Part shown: positions 9,262 to 21,125 of the stretch, in pieces
Layout of the letters: the number at the start of each line of letters is the position of its first letter
How positions within the stretch are numbered: position 1 is the stretch's first letter
Source: Cristatella mucedo
Lineage: Eukaryota; Bryozoa; Phylactolaemata; Cristatellidae
Assembly (NCBI GenBank): GCA_009760855.2
Contig: WPIO01000041.1
Coordinates: 1,308,001 to 1,340,000, forward strand
Length of the DNA stretch: 32,000 nt
Direction: 5' to 3'
Made by a program: the position numbers and the translations under genes
The notes under the pieces: generated by a model
Seen by the model: only the letters and a program-made list of their open reading frames with translations
What the model was told of the DNA's origin: nothing
The model's database searches: none

Positions 9262-9345
9262 GCCCCTAAGAGAATTCAATCTCTTTTTTTAGGCACTTTA
9301 CATTTGCTGCAAGGGAAGCACGATCGAATTTCTAGCGGTCCCATG
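9262..9345 (-). mobile_element. LINE family A terminal stem-loop fragment
   Basis: Only the terminal stem-loop and about 40 bases of 3' UTR are left (AGGCACTTTACATTTGCTGC). The ATT tail is missing. Confidence 0.65.
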
Positions 9346-9374
9346 CTTAATAACAACAAGCATGACTTGGTTAG

Positions 9375-9680
9375 GGCATCACTCGAGTTCGCATCAGCCC
9401 GGAATCTGGGAGTGCTATTCCACAGCAACAACCTGCCATTAGATGCCCATAGATAGCCTCTGCCATCAATTCAGTTTAAGTTTAGCTGAGAAATATAGCC
9501 AAAATCAGGGCCTTCTTAGACAACAGTACGATAGACGAACTGGTTCAGACTTCGTGACATCGCGTCAGGATAATTGCAGTTATCTTTATTAAGGGCTACC
9601 GATAAGTACCCTTATTCGTCAGCGAAACTGGTGCGTAACTCGGCAATCTGATCTGTTGCCAACGGCTTAGCTGTCACTTC
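9375..9680 (+). mobile_element. LINE RT C-terminal remnant
   Basis: Translation across frames gives SARNLGVLFHSN, HQFSLSLRNIAKIRAFLDN, and DELVQTFVTSRQDN, the conserved connection region of L2/CR1 reverse transcriptases (usual form: ARNLGVLFDS, FHLRNIARIR, LVHAFVTSRLDY). It is frameshifted and carries stops. Confidence 0.7.
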
Positions 9681-9689
9681 GCAAAGCGT

Positions 9690-10060
9690 CCGTCTGAGCT
9701 TCACAGGCTCAATTTTTTCGCTTCGATCGATTCGATTTGATTTAAATCGATTGGAAGCTTCAATCGAATTATAGGTCCGCAGACTCTGGCCAACAGCTAC
9801 TAACTACAAAAGCAAACTTACTAAAGGCGGCACTGAGCTTCTTCGTGTTTGCTATAAGCACGCGAGCCAAAGCTACTAGATACTAGTTTGCCTTAGAATG
9901 CTTGTTGTCGTACATGTCGCTAACCCGTTTAATGTTGGTTCTCCTGCGGCGAACAGTAAAGCGCCAGAAACGAGGATACTAGTCTTATGGTGCTATGCAA
10001 ATGATTTATTATTAGTACTACTGTAATTATATTACGCGAATCTGCTAAAGCCGTCTGAGA
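9690..10060. other. Unassigned
   Basis: No gene or repeat is recognised. A locally self-complementary ATCGAT/GATTTAAATC stretch lies at 9724-9770. Confidence 0.3.
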
Positions 10061-10064
10061 TCGT

Positions 10065-11400
10065 CTGCAATAGTAATGTACCTCTGTCTATAACTCCACA
10101 AAGTCATAAAGACTATGTGGGTGTTACGCAGGAGAGTTTTGTATAGCGCACTCACAGCCTAAGCGGCTTTTGGTACGCATTCGATAGCCAGCAGACTTCG
10201 TCTTACGCAACAAAGAGAAAGTGGGAAGCATAGCAGAGTCAGGAGAGCACTTGAGGTAGTGAGTAGCATGGAAGTAGCAGCTCAGTATCGCTGAAAAGGA
10301 CGAGCCATAGTCGGCAGCAGGAGAGTAGTTGTCGTTGCGTAGGAACTGTGGAAGTGATTTCCAAAGCTTAAGACCTGCAGAGCTAAAGCTTCTGTCACCA
10401 ATGGTCTTTAATCAGAGGAATGGATCAGCTAATGTCTTGTCTGCACAGGATCTGAGGGTTCGAAGGGGCTGAAACTGGTGCGGCAGTTCAGCTAAGTACG
10501 AAGGGCTAAGCCTTGGCAGGCCTTGCGGGTCAGCGTAAGAACTTGGCTCTGTATCCGTTGCTCAACCGGCATCCATCCTAGCTCTTTTAGCATAGGAGAC
10601 ATGTGCTCAAACCTCTGGGACTTGAAGACTAGCCTTGCAGATATATTCATAGTCAGCTACAGTGGCCTACTTGCTTTCTTTGGTAGCCCAGCCAAAAGGG
10701 AATTATAATAATCAAGCCGAGACAGAGCTAAGGGGCTAGTTAAAGTTTTGACAAGCCACTGTGGAAGACAGCTCCTAATCTTGGATAGGGATCAGACGTG
10801 ATGGCTAGCTGTAGAAGCAGTCTTTTGAATGAAGCTTTTAAAATTTAGGCAGCTGTCGAAAACGATACCTAAATTTCGAGCACATGATGATGGTCGCACA
10901 ACAGCATCACCTATGAGAAGAGCGAAGCCTTTTAATCTAGTCACACGCTTAGGGTGTCCTTTGAGCAGCAGTTCGGTTTTATCTTCATTTAGTTTCAAAA
11001 AGTTTTCCGACATCCAGGATCGAATGTCGGCAAGGCAATCATTCAGTTTCTCAGTTGCTGCAGCAGATTCTGACGGTTTTAATGACAAATACAGCTGAGT
11101 ATCGTCAGCATAAAAGTGATGTCCTATTCCATGGGCCTTAATCACTTTCCCCAGAGGTTGAGTATTAATGTAGAATAGCAAGGGACAGAACGAGTACAGA
11201 TCCTAGAGGGACTCTACAGATGACCCGTCTCGTGTGTCAGACCTGACCCCCAAACGACACGGATTGAACACGATCAGACAAGTACGATTTAAACCATGCC
11301 AGTGCTTCACCTGCCAGACCGATCGTTGTTCTCAAAGAGTACATACGCTAGTTCCTAGAGTGTCGAGGTACACGTCTGTCTGTCGATCATAAATAGTCAT
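10065..11400 (-). mobile_element. LINE family B with intact RT palm block
   Basis: This is the longest family B copy. On the minus strand: IGLAGEALAWFKSYLSDRVQ (about 11260-11320), a frameshifted VPLGSVL block, then an open frame at 10792-11181 with FYADDTQLYLSLKP (the YADD catalytic motif, both Asp kept), LNEDKTELLLKGHPKRVTRL, and SSCARNLGIVFDSCLNFK. Further down come SRLDYYNSLLAGLPKKA, and the C-terminal SAGLKLWKSLPQFLRND and 3' UTR. Stops and frameshifts elsewhere make it inactive. Confidence 0.87.
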
Positions 11401-11689
11401 TGAATCACAAGCAATAATTTAGCCCTTGCCTGAATGCCGCATATCGTGAATGGGTGTGCTGAGTCCCAACCGATACTCCAAAACGGGATCCCCCCACAGG
11501 CGTCTCGTGACTTCCGAAATTGGCAACATCACGTTAATTTCGGGGGTGCCAGTGTTAATTGCTTCAATGAAGTCGTTCGCAGTGAATTTCCTACGCAAAA
11601 AAATTTAATATCTTACATGCTAGAGCTGGCTGGACACCCGAATAGTGAGCTAAAACCGAATTTCTACTCATAGGATGCCGAAGTGTGCA
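11401..11689. other. Unassigned between two LINE B copies
   Basis: A 79-codon frame (11434-11673) has no recognised similarity. The stretch may be decayed LINE sequence from the divergent copies on either side. Confidence 0.3.
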
Positions 11690-12625
11690 GTCGGAGTCTC
11701 CTATCTTTTAAATGGTGGTGCTGTAGTGCGACCGTCACCGTGTGCTCGGAATTTAGGTGTCCCCTTTAATAGCTGCTTAATTTTTGAAAGCTTCATCGGG
11801 AATTCTTTCTCCGCAGCCAACTACCGCGTTTGATCCCTGCTGAATATTAAGGACTTTGGATCACGGCTACTTGCTCGCAATCTGACTATGGTCTTGGTCT
11901 AGACTGGACAGCAGGAATTCAGTTTTGGCTGGGCTACCCAAAAATTAAAAAAAAGCAATTAATTCTCGGCAGCTGGAGACGAATATGGCTGCGGGTCTGC
12001 TAAAATATTCTTAAGAGTTAAGCTAAGTTATGTCGCTTTTGCTATATGATCTGCGATGGCTCGATGGACGATTAACGGAAACAGAGGAGAGCTCTTACTC
12101 GGATCCACAAGGCCCGCCACGTCATGGGTCTTTCATACCAAACTGAGCTGCAGCACCAGTTTTTCAGCCTCCTCGCGTCCTCGGGTCTTCTACGGACAAA
12201 AAATTAGCTTTTGCTCTCCTTTGCTTAAAGATGGTTGGACAATAAGTTCCATTCATCCGCTTAAAGACGGTTGGCGACAGAAGTTTTTGCTCTGCTGGTC
12301 ATACGCGCTATGGGACTCACTTTCACAGCTCCTATGCACTAAATTCTGCTCTCCTGCTGCTGCTGCTGCTGACTGTGGCACGTCCTTTCCAGCTGCCTGC
12401 CTGAGCTGCTAATTCCATTCTGATAACTTTCTCGACTGTCCTCCTGAGTCTGCAATGGGGTTCTCACTTCCTCTCTGGTGCGTGAGACGAATTCTGCTGG
12501 CTACCGTATGCATACCGAAAGCCGCTTGGGCTGTGAGGCGCTACTGACAACTTAACAGAGTAACACCTACTTCTTCCTTACTGGCTTGCGAAGTTGCAGA
12601 CAAGAAAAATTGCATTACATCACAC
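11690..12625 (+). mobile_element. LINE family B, decayed 3' half
   Basis: The plus strand reads LLNGGAVVRPSPCARNLGV and SCLIFESF (compare GDAVVRPSSCARNLGI in the copy at 10065-11400). Later come LWDSLSQLLCTKF and a 3' UTR matching 8820-8985, ending in a TTACA-type tail near 12615. A CTG trinucleotide expansion lies at 12353-12371. Confidence 0.75.
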
Positions 12626-12872
12626 CAGATGGTGGTTCTTTGGGAGAAAAACAAGAAAATTCGAGGCACAGCTGCCTCTTGAGATTACAGCTGGAAGCTG
12701 TAGCTTTGGGGAGACGTTCATCAGGCGGCCATAACCGCCAAGCGAAGACGCCGGCTGCAGGCGCGCGATCCCTGTCGGGTTTGCAAATGTACGCGGCGAA
12801 ATCTGAGAGCTGGAAAACTTCCTCCATAAACCGCTCGAGGCGATCCGAACGCCGCAGCTTTCCAGCCGACGT
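12626..12872. other. Unassigned transition to the GC-rich block
   Basis: Open frames run through here on both strands, but they are continuous with the (GA)n repeat and show no known domain. Confidence 0.3.
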
Positions 12873-13454
<582 letters not shown>

Positions 13455-14860
13455 TTACTAAGCAACCGTGAGCGCGTCGAGGTGACAAGAAGGCGCGATG
13501 CAGCGAGCGCGGCAAAAATGGCAACGCATCCGGCGCCGTAGCGAACAACGGAGGGATGGTTTGGCGCCGGCCCCGCAGTTGAGGGCCGCTAAAAAGCGCC
13601 GAACGCCGTCTAGCGCGTCCGAACGCGTTCGAGTTAGTCCCCTTCGACGGACGTCGCGACGCGCTGGGTACGAAGGCTCGCGAAGCAGACTTCGTTTCGC
13701 CACGAATCCGAACCGAGATCTCAGCTATCGCCGGCAGCTCCGCAGCTCGCGACAAAGGGCTGGCGCGGCGGCGGCGGCGGCGGCGGCGCCGAGAGACCTT
13801 CTTCTTCGCCTTCTCCCTCGCCTCCTCGGCCTTCGCGGCCGCGCGAGCGAAAGAGACGACGTCGCGAAAAGACTTTCGGTTCCTCGGTTTGGTAACGCCC
13901 TCTTTCGGTTCCGCGCCGGCGGAGCTGCTACGCTGCGCCCGCGCCGCACCGCGACGGTCGACCGACCGACGAGCGACCGACGGCGGGCTGGCAGCGGGCG
14001 AGTGTAAATCGAGCGGCCGCCGGCTCGTCGCAGAGGTCAGAGGTCTCTCGAGGGGTTGATTCGGCCCCGCTCGGAGGGTGGGACGGGGCTCCCGCTCGCA
14101 GAGCAGACGACGCTCTTCCCGAAGACAGCTGCGCTTCCCGCCGTAAGCGCGCTCTTCCTCCGCCACGCCCAGCCTTTTGACGCTATCGAGCTCTGCGGCG
14201 GCGGCGGCGGCGAAGCCATTGTACTCGCTCGACAATGGCGTCGTTCGACCCGTTGCCGGCTGCAGCTGATAACATGTGCTCGCGCGGAAAATTAAAGGCG
14301 TAGCCGCAATGGCCGAGACGCCCGCCGCTTTCGAATGCCCGGTGGCGCTGCGACGCAAATGAACCGTCTATTTAGCCGAGCCTTTCGCAGTTACAATTCG
14401 CCAGATCATCGAACGTGTGGAAGGCTTTAGAAGTGCAGCGGCTCCGCTGCGTGGTCGCGCGCGCGAACGCTCGCCGCGGCCGGTCGCTCATCGCTTCCGG
14501 AGAGCGCTTCGACGCGCGACCGCTCCGCCAATCGCCTCCGCCGATCACCCTTGAGAGAAAGGTTGGCCTCAGGCCCGACACCATTTTAGTAGCGGCTCGC
14601 TCGTTGGATTCCGTCCCGGCGGCGAGCCAGATCGCCGAGACAACGCGGCTCGAGTACGGTTGGCGATGGCTATCGACACAACGGCGGCGGCGGCTGCGCG
14701 GCGATCTGACCGAGTGTCCATTGTCTCAGCCATCGATCAAATCTCCGCGCGTCGCTCGGGACAAGCTGCGCCACCGCCACTGCTACGACGGCGGCGCACT
14801 GCCCGGCGATTGAGCCGATCTCCGATCGCGGCGGCCTCAGACGGTGCGGTGCGTTCTGAG
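13455..14860. other. CpG-rich block, possible promoter or first-exon region
   Basis: The sequence is rich in CpG and in GCGGCG runs (13770-13790, 14200-14212). A minus-strand frame from 14358 stays open down through the GA repeat. One part of it, coding KPRNRKSFRDVVSF and AKAEEAREKAKKKV followed by poly-Arg (about 13775-13880), looks charged and helical, but no family is recognised. High GC makes long open frames expected by chance, so no gene is called. Confidence 0.35.
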
Positions 14861-14985
14861 CTATCTCTCTGTCTGTCTGTCTGTCTGTCAGTCTGTCTGT
14901 CTGCGTGTCTCCCTGTCTGTCTCTGTCTCTCCCACTCTCTGTCTCTCTCACTCACTCTGTCTCTGTCTCTATCTCTGTCTCTGTC

Positions 14986-15024
<39 letters not shown>

Positions 15025-15055
15025 TTCTCTGTCCCTCTCTGTGTCTCCTGCGGTG
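14861..15055. repeat. (TCTG)n / (TC)n microsatellite
   Basis: CTGT tetranucleotide and CT dinucleotide runs, interrupted by short spacers. The SVCLSVCL-type peptides it encodes are artefacts. Confidence 0.95.
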
Positions 15056-15096
15056 CGTTCTCAGCTCTCTGTGTCTCCTGCGGTGCGTTCTCAGCT
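15037..15096. repeat. 30-bp tandem duplication
   Basis: Two adjacent 30-bp copies contain GTGTCTCCTGCGGTGCGTTC (15041 and 15071). A diverged third relative with CGGTGCGTTCTGAGCT lies before the microsatellite at about 14846, so the array may have been split by repeat growth. Confidence 0.85.
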
Positions 15097-16050
15097 CATC
15101 CCGAAGGAGCCGCTACGCTCGATTGGCCAGTGCATCGGCGCGGGACGCGCGCTACATCGGGCAGATTACGACGGCCGATAGATAAATTATTAGCGCCTCC
15201 TCAATCGCGCTGATTAGGCTGCGTGCCGGCTGACGTCGTGGCTTACGGCTCGGCGGCATACGCAGCAGCCACGTCGTGCAACTGGCTATTGAGCGTCTTC
15301 TCGTGCGTCGAGCTGGCAGCAGCAGCCAGCAGCGCAGCGAGCTCTAGGGACGCTGCCGCTGCAGCGCGCTCCGTCCTTCGGCTTTTGCCGACTTAATGGA
15401 ACTTCACTGCTTGCACTTCGAAATCAATGCGCAGTACCCTCGCCGACGACGGCGCGATGGAGCTTTTCAAGGCGAGCGGAATGGTGCGCCGCCCGCCATC
15501 TTCGCGCCTCCGCCGGCCATCTTCGCCTCCATCTTCGCCTCCGTCATTCGTCATTTCGCCTCTCTCCATCATTCTCCATCTTCGCGCCTCCGCCGGCCAG
15601 ACCAAGTTCGGCGAGGCAGCTACGTCCACGGTGCGCTAATTCTATATAATAACAATAATAATAAAATAATTGGCTGGCCGATCCGAACGGCGGATAGACG
15701 GTTGGACTCGCCGCTCCGATTGGCTGCGACCTGATTGCAGCGATCTAATTGCCCAGTGGGCGGTCAAAGGTCAGCGTGCGAGTGTACGCTCAGCAAGGGG
15801 CTCTCGGCCCGGAGATTGGCTGCGTGTTGTCCAGCATACAATGCAGACTGTCCACGTTGATCCGACGGCGGTGCGTCGAAACGAGAAAATCCGCGACGTC
15901 GCTGCCGCCTCTGCCGCCCCTCGAAAACGCCGCCGCCGCCGGCGGCGGGCTCGGGCGGCGCTCCAACCAGCGCCGCTCGGCGGCGGGGGCGGCGAGCGAG
16001 CGCTCAGAGAAGTGGTGTTCCGTGGATATTAAGCGTCCGGGGACGAACTG
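15097..16050. other. CpG-rich block with repeated CCATCTT motifs
   Basis: No gene is recognised. A 24-bp perfect direct repeat lies at 15496-15519 and 15576-15599, and the core CCATCTT occurs four times between 15494 and 15585. CGCCATCTT resembles the binding site of the zinc-finger factor YY1 common in animal CpG promoters; this is inference. An (AAT)n run lies at 15646-15668. Poly-GCC runs at 15920-15990 encode artefact Arg/Ala runs. Confidence 0.35.
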
Positions 16051-16289
16051 CAGATATGGAGCCTCCTTTTTATAATTCAACAATTTTCAAATATAATAGA
16101 TTTTATTATACATATAAGTTATTATAAGTGAATTTCAAGATCACAAATTAGAAATTAGACTAGTTATGTTCTGTAACTTTCTAATTAATACCGATTCTTG
16201 AAAATTTTAATCGTGATATTTTTAATAAAAAGCAATAGCTATATTTTTGTCTATTTATTACAGTTTACCGAACCTTATATATATAGATT
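16051..16289. other. AT-rich 3' part of the hAT element or flank
   Basis: A sharp drop from GC-rich to AT-rich occurs near 16060, which may mark the end of the hAT element. No inverted repeat was matched to the far side. Confidence 0.3.
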
Positions 16290-18180
16290 TTACTTGACGT
16301 CACCGTAGCAAATGGAGCAATGACGTCAACAAAATTAATCTTCTCAAAATGATTCCTTTCAATGTTGAGACGTGCCAATCCGCCAAGACGGTCTTGCCTC
16401 ATTGATGCTCGTCAATATGAAGGAATAAGTTTTAATTTTCTGAAAGACCGTTCACAGCTGGCTATTGATCCTTCAACCGTCGACGACTTTGAAGAGGAAT
16501 GCGTTCTGACTCTGAAAACGATCGTCTCCATATGCAATAATATGCAATAATATAAAATGCAAAAGGTCTATTAGAGTTTTTGGTAAATTTTAAATTCGCG
16601 TCCTAAGCAAAACTTTGCAATCTTTAATCTCCGTTGCTAATTCTTCGCCGTTGATTCCAGCATCGTAAAACAATCGAAAATGTGTGCAACTTTCATGCAA
16701 ATTGTCTTTATCCCTTTCAGAAAGAAGAGTTTTCAGATCTAATGGGAGTCCAAATTGTATGTCTACGCCATTAATCCTCAAAATCATGTCAATATCTCTT
16801 ATTGAGGATGATTGATCACGGTTTCCGTGGCACACATAATTTCTTCTTCGGAAGTTTGTCCGGCGTCTGTTGTATGTTCTCGGGACATCCTTTTACATCG
16901 CCTTATTCTTCTCTCAGTTTCAATGTCCCAAGATACGCGTTTATCTTTGGCAATTTTTCAGCATTTTCACTCAAATCGCTGCAAATTTTTATTAGTTCTT
17001 GCTTCGCAGGGTTCCTGCAACCGTTTCTTCATTCGGTCAATTTTTCCGAGAATAGCGTTCCATATTTAAAGTAAAACCATTAAGTTAAAATTTACTGTGC
17101 TTGAAAACAACTGAGCTGCGTCACTTCTGCTTTCTCAACTCAACTTCTAGGTCGTCTGAAATTCTTTCCAGCAGCTCTACCAGTTCGTCAAGTCCTTCAT
17201 AGATAGCTCTTTCAGCTTCCGACGGGTACTCCAGCGTATGTCAGATTTCTGCTTTATTTTTAAATACAGTACTTTTTCCATCTATCTCAAAGAAGTTTCG
17301 AACGAAGACAAAAATGAATATACACTGTGCAGTTTTCCCAAAAATGTCACGACAACTGCATCCTTATTAGCAGAGCGTACTCCTGCTAAATTTAAACTGT
17401 GGCTGTTAAAGTTGAAAATCGACGCTTTGGGATTTCTGGCACATATTCGCTGCTAAAGGCGGACGGACATGCGCCCAGTCATCACAGCAGCATCATAATG
17501 GCAATGTGACCGACTGTTGGCTAAGAAGATATTGTCGGATTTAAGACTCTCTAGGATTACCATTTCAAGGTTCGCAGCATCTTTTGCGTGTACCTCAACA
17601 GAACCTGTTGTCTGTGCTTCTTCGATCGTAACTTCCTTACTATCAAAATCCACATCGACATACCCGATGACCCGGGCAAGCTGTTACGATGTTCTAGATC
17701 AATAAGTATGTCATCCAAGATACCATAATAGTTTTTTTCTTAAATCTGTCAATAACTTGCATTTTACAGTTGTTTCAATTAGGTGCTTGAATTCATTTTG
17801 AATTTTGGAAGATAAAGAATAAGAAACGGATCCTGGATTTTCTTGTGCACGTTGTGTTTTTTCCAACTGTGACGATCGCGGGAAAATATCCAAGATTTTT
17901 ATGCTCATCTAAACTCAAGCTTTCTCCATGGCCACGTAGTGCCTAGTTTTTTTAAACCAGTCACTTAGTACAGTTGAGTAGTCTTTTTAAAATATCTCAC
18001 CAAAATTTTTTATTCCAATTGCTTTCGAATTTCTACTACTGCTTCAATTCCGGTACCATTAATTATCCTCTGCGTTCAGCTTTCTTTCACTTAGTAAAAG
18101 CATCTTTAATGCTCAAACTCTCGTCTTTTAATCATAGCTTTACAGGTTTTTTCTACTTTTGAATCTATCAGGTAACTCAA
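16290..18180 (-). pseudogene. hAT transposase remnant (ZMYM-like / TTF-type)
   Basis: Domain pieces follow each other in the right order from high to low coordinate. LRGHGESLSLDEHKNLG (about 17880-17935) matches the RGH(D/N)E block. SYSLSSKIQNEFKHLIE (about 17770-17820) follows. NYYGILDDILIDLEHRN lies near 17700-17735, in a shifted frame. HCHYDAAVMTG (about 17480-17515) corresponds to the GQ(G/S)YD block. FNSHSLNLAG (about 17385-17415) is the HSLNL block. INGVDIQFGLPLDLKTLL and INGEELATEIKDCKVLL lie at 16590-16770. The C-terminal hAT dimerisation region has SIASCERSFRKLKLIPSY, a stop, then DRLGGLARLNIERNHFEKI (about 16310-16475). Several frameshifts and stops show it is dead. Terminal inverted repeats were not identified. 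Confidence 0.85.
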
Positions 18181-18242
18181 ACGAATATCAACAGTTTCCT
18201 GTTTGATGATGTATGCACTAGGCATCAAAAACAGTAAGCAGC

Positions 18243-18300
18243 TTAGAGATTGAGTTCTTTGAGGACGCTTTATCAAGTGCATTATTATTATTAGTAGTAT
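18243..18300 (+). mobile_element. LINE family A terminal stem-loop and ATT tail
   Basis: Only TTAGAGATTGAGTTCTTTGA, GGACGCTTTATCAAGTGC and an ATTATTATTATT tail remain. This is a very short 5'-truncated insertion or a relic. Confidence 0.75.
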
Positions 18301-18480
18301 TAATTGTTGATTATTAAGTAATTAGCATTTATTAATTGTTAAAGTAATTAGCATTTATTAATTGTTAATTTATTTAGTAATTTATTTAACAATTTATTAG
18401 TAATTAATTTATCGGCAATTTATTTAGTAATTTTATATATTTAGTAATTAGTATTCAGTAATTGTTTATTACTATAGCCA
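18301..18480. repeat. AT-rich low-complexity tract
   Basis: Variants of TTAATTGTTAAAGTAATTAG and TTTATTTAGTAATT recur, partly as short tandem repeats. Confidence 0.8.
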
Positions 18481-18579
18481 CGTTCAATTTTCCATTTGCT
18501 AATTGACGTTTAAGCCATTTTGATGTTATTGAACGTTCACCGGTTACTGACGTTAGATTGCTTCGGTGTTGAAAATGAC

Positions 18580-21125
18580 AGGATCTAAGAGTAATCCTAC
18601 AAATTACCTCAATCCGCATCAATCCACTTTAATTAGGCTGAAATAGACGAGAAAAAATAATTAAAATTAAAGAGCTCAAATTTTTAAGGAAAATTGTAGT
18701 ACACCTTCGATTTTATGTATTCGCCAAATTTCATGTTATTGTTCACATGCCCACTCATGCAAATGAGCTGCAAAGACGGAGAGCAGTAAGGCAATCCACC
18801 CCAATCCACTTTAGGGCGCCTCAAATCTACCACAAATCAGCTGCAGTAATCTCCAAAAAGTTTTGAATATAAAACCAAGTTATGTTTAAAGTTTACCCAC
18901 AAATTTTTCACGCCATTTCGCTCCCGCGTTCTCAGCGGGTTCATTGGAATAGATGGTAGCTACCCAGTCCAATACCACAATCCACCATAATCCACTGCAT
19001 TTTACTATAAAACAAAAGAAACCAAGTGTGAAAGCTCTTTTTAATTGCATATGACTGTATACTCAGTGAAAAGTGTACTCATAAAATTGCACGTGCATTG
19101 GCACGGGCATTCTAGTGCAATACTCTGCAATCGACTACAACGGCACGGGAAATGCCGCAATCCACTGCCTCCACCGCAAGACGACTGGAAATAGATTTTG
19201 CAGAGTTCCCAGTTTTTATTGCATATTAAAGCTCACTTTTTTGTGTATTCCCGTGTAAATTCAAAAAACTTGGCATTACACATTCTGGCAATGAGCGCCG
19301 AAAATACCTGATATGACCTGGGTAAATACCACAACCCACTCCAATCCACTGCAAGTCATCCTCAGATCTTCAACTGGAAGCTCTAGGATATATTGCATAT
19401 AGTGCTAGACTCAGTTCAAAGTGCTCCCACAAAATCTCATCATGTTGTGCATGCCGTTCTCATGCAATGCATCGCAATCGACTGCAATGGCATGGTCCCA
19501 TACCGCAATCCACAGCAATCCTTCGCAACGCAACCAGAACGCGTACACTAGCTCATATTGTGATGGCACAATACTCGACTCTTTTAGTTATTGGGTACTC
19601 GCACAATTTCACTACAGTTTCCTTTTTAAGCATTTCCCCATTTTGACCATTTTGCTGCAATGCACTGCAATTGACTACAATGACCCATACTACAATCCAT
19701 AGCATTTCGCTACAAAATGCCCTAAAAATGGTTTCTCAATGCTCCAATTTGAAAGTATATTACAAAGCACTCTGTTTAAAGTGCAACTACATCATTCTAA
19801 CCAATTGCGCTCTTAAAATCTCGTGCAATTCATGGAAATCTACGAAAACTGCTCGGCTCGAAGCAGAAATCCGCTACAATCCGTGGCAAATCAACCACAA
19901 ACTGGCTGTGAGAAGCTCTAACTGTCATTACATGTAGGTGAAAAAGTAGAATTTTCAAGTTATTTTGCCCGTTAATTGCCAACCGTGCACGCTGATTGAC
20001 AGCGATCGATCGCAGGGGCCAATACAGAGATCCGTGGCAAATTGACAATAAATCGGCTGTACGAAGCTCTGATTTTCACCCCACTGCTTCCGGTATCAAT
20101 TTCGAGAGTTTTAAGGAAAAATCACCTTAAAACTCTCGAAATTCATCATCATCGCGCTGCCCGCGAACATACTTTCAACCAATTCTGTGCATTCAATCTC
20201 GGGCAATGTATACCAATTGACGGCAATAGGCCAGGCACATGCGGCAATCCATTACGATCTTGTGCAAATCACCGGAAAGTGACAGGGCCAAGCTCAAACT
20301 TTTCTTACGTATCACAGCGAACTGTGTTTAAAGTGCAACTGCATTCTTTTACCAATCGTACGCGTACAATTGCTTAGCAAATCAACAGCAATAGCGCGGG
20401 CCAAAACCCATACCGCGAAAAATCGACGAGAAATTGGCAGCACGAACCAGTTTTCATTACAAATAACATTTCGTTGCGTCCAAAGTGAAACCGTGGCATT
20501 TTCAAGTTCCTTTGCTCGTTAGCTGTCAGTTATGCATGACAATCGACAGCCACTGTCGGGGCCAATAAATACCGCAGTCCGCGGAAAATTGGCTGCATAA
20601 ATAGTGGCTGCACGAAACTGAAGATCATATTCCGCGAAGCACTTCGCTGTGCGCATACATAATTCTCACCAATTGGGTGCGCCCAATCGACTGAAATACG
20701 TGGCAATTGGCGGCAAGGGCCCGGGAAAATACGCAATAATCGTAGTGGCCCGTTGCAAATAAACCGACAGCTGCTGGGAGAAGCTCCAAGTTGTCATGCG
20801 TATCACAGCGCACTGCATTGAAAGTTCAACCAAATGCTTTCAAAAAATTGCGAACGCACGATCGAGGGCAATGCACGGCAATCGACAGCAACTGACTTCT
20901 ACTCCACAATATGTTTTAAATTGAATAGAAATTGGCTTTTTTAGAAGCTCCAATTATCATGCCACATAGCGTTCACTGTGCGCTTACGTTCGATACGTTC
21001 GACCCATTTCGCGAGTTCAATCGACGGCAGGGCGTGCTAACCGACGATAATGGCCCGACAGAATACGGCAATCTGTAGCCGAGATCCGGGACAGAGGCTA
21101 ATTCCGACCAATCCCCGCCTTGCTC
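18580..21125. repeat. Degenerate satellite, about 15 units of 165-190 bp
   Basis: A recurring core of the form ACCGCAATCCACTGCAATCG appears at about 18620, 18790, 18970, 19150, 19325, 19500, 19690, 19870, 20025, 20240, 20410, 20565, 20725, 20885 and 21055, so the spacing is mostly 165-190 bases. A second landmark, GTTTAAAGTGCAACT or relatives, recurs in the same phase (19070, 19415, 19770, 20325). Units are strongly diverged, the later ones more GC-rich. An inverted relative lies at 27645-28155. Short frames inside are not genes. Confidence 0.8.
20090..20143. mobile_element. Hairpin MITE core, partial copy
   Basis: This copy matches the perfect hairpin at 22408-22467 from CGGTATCAATTTCGAG through the loop AAAAATCA to CTCGAAATT, then diverges, so the last part of the right arm is lost. 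It lies inside the satellite block. Confidence 0.75.

Noticed and set aside
14844-15213. Cys/Ser/Leu-rich frames resembling a secreted cysteine-rich protein
   Set aside because: They are translations of the (TCTG)n microsatellite.
16295-16328. Two TGACGTCA sites resembling CRE elements
   Set aside because: Both fall inside the hAT C-terminal coding remnant and are explained by its codons; there is no promoter context.
18580-21125. CRISPR-like array
   Set aside because: Units are 165-190 bp, diverged throughout and without constant repeats or unique spacers; the genome is animal.
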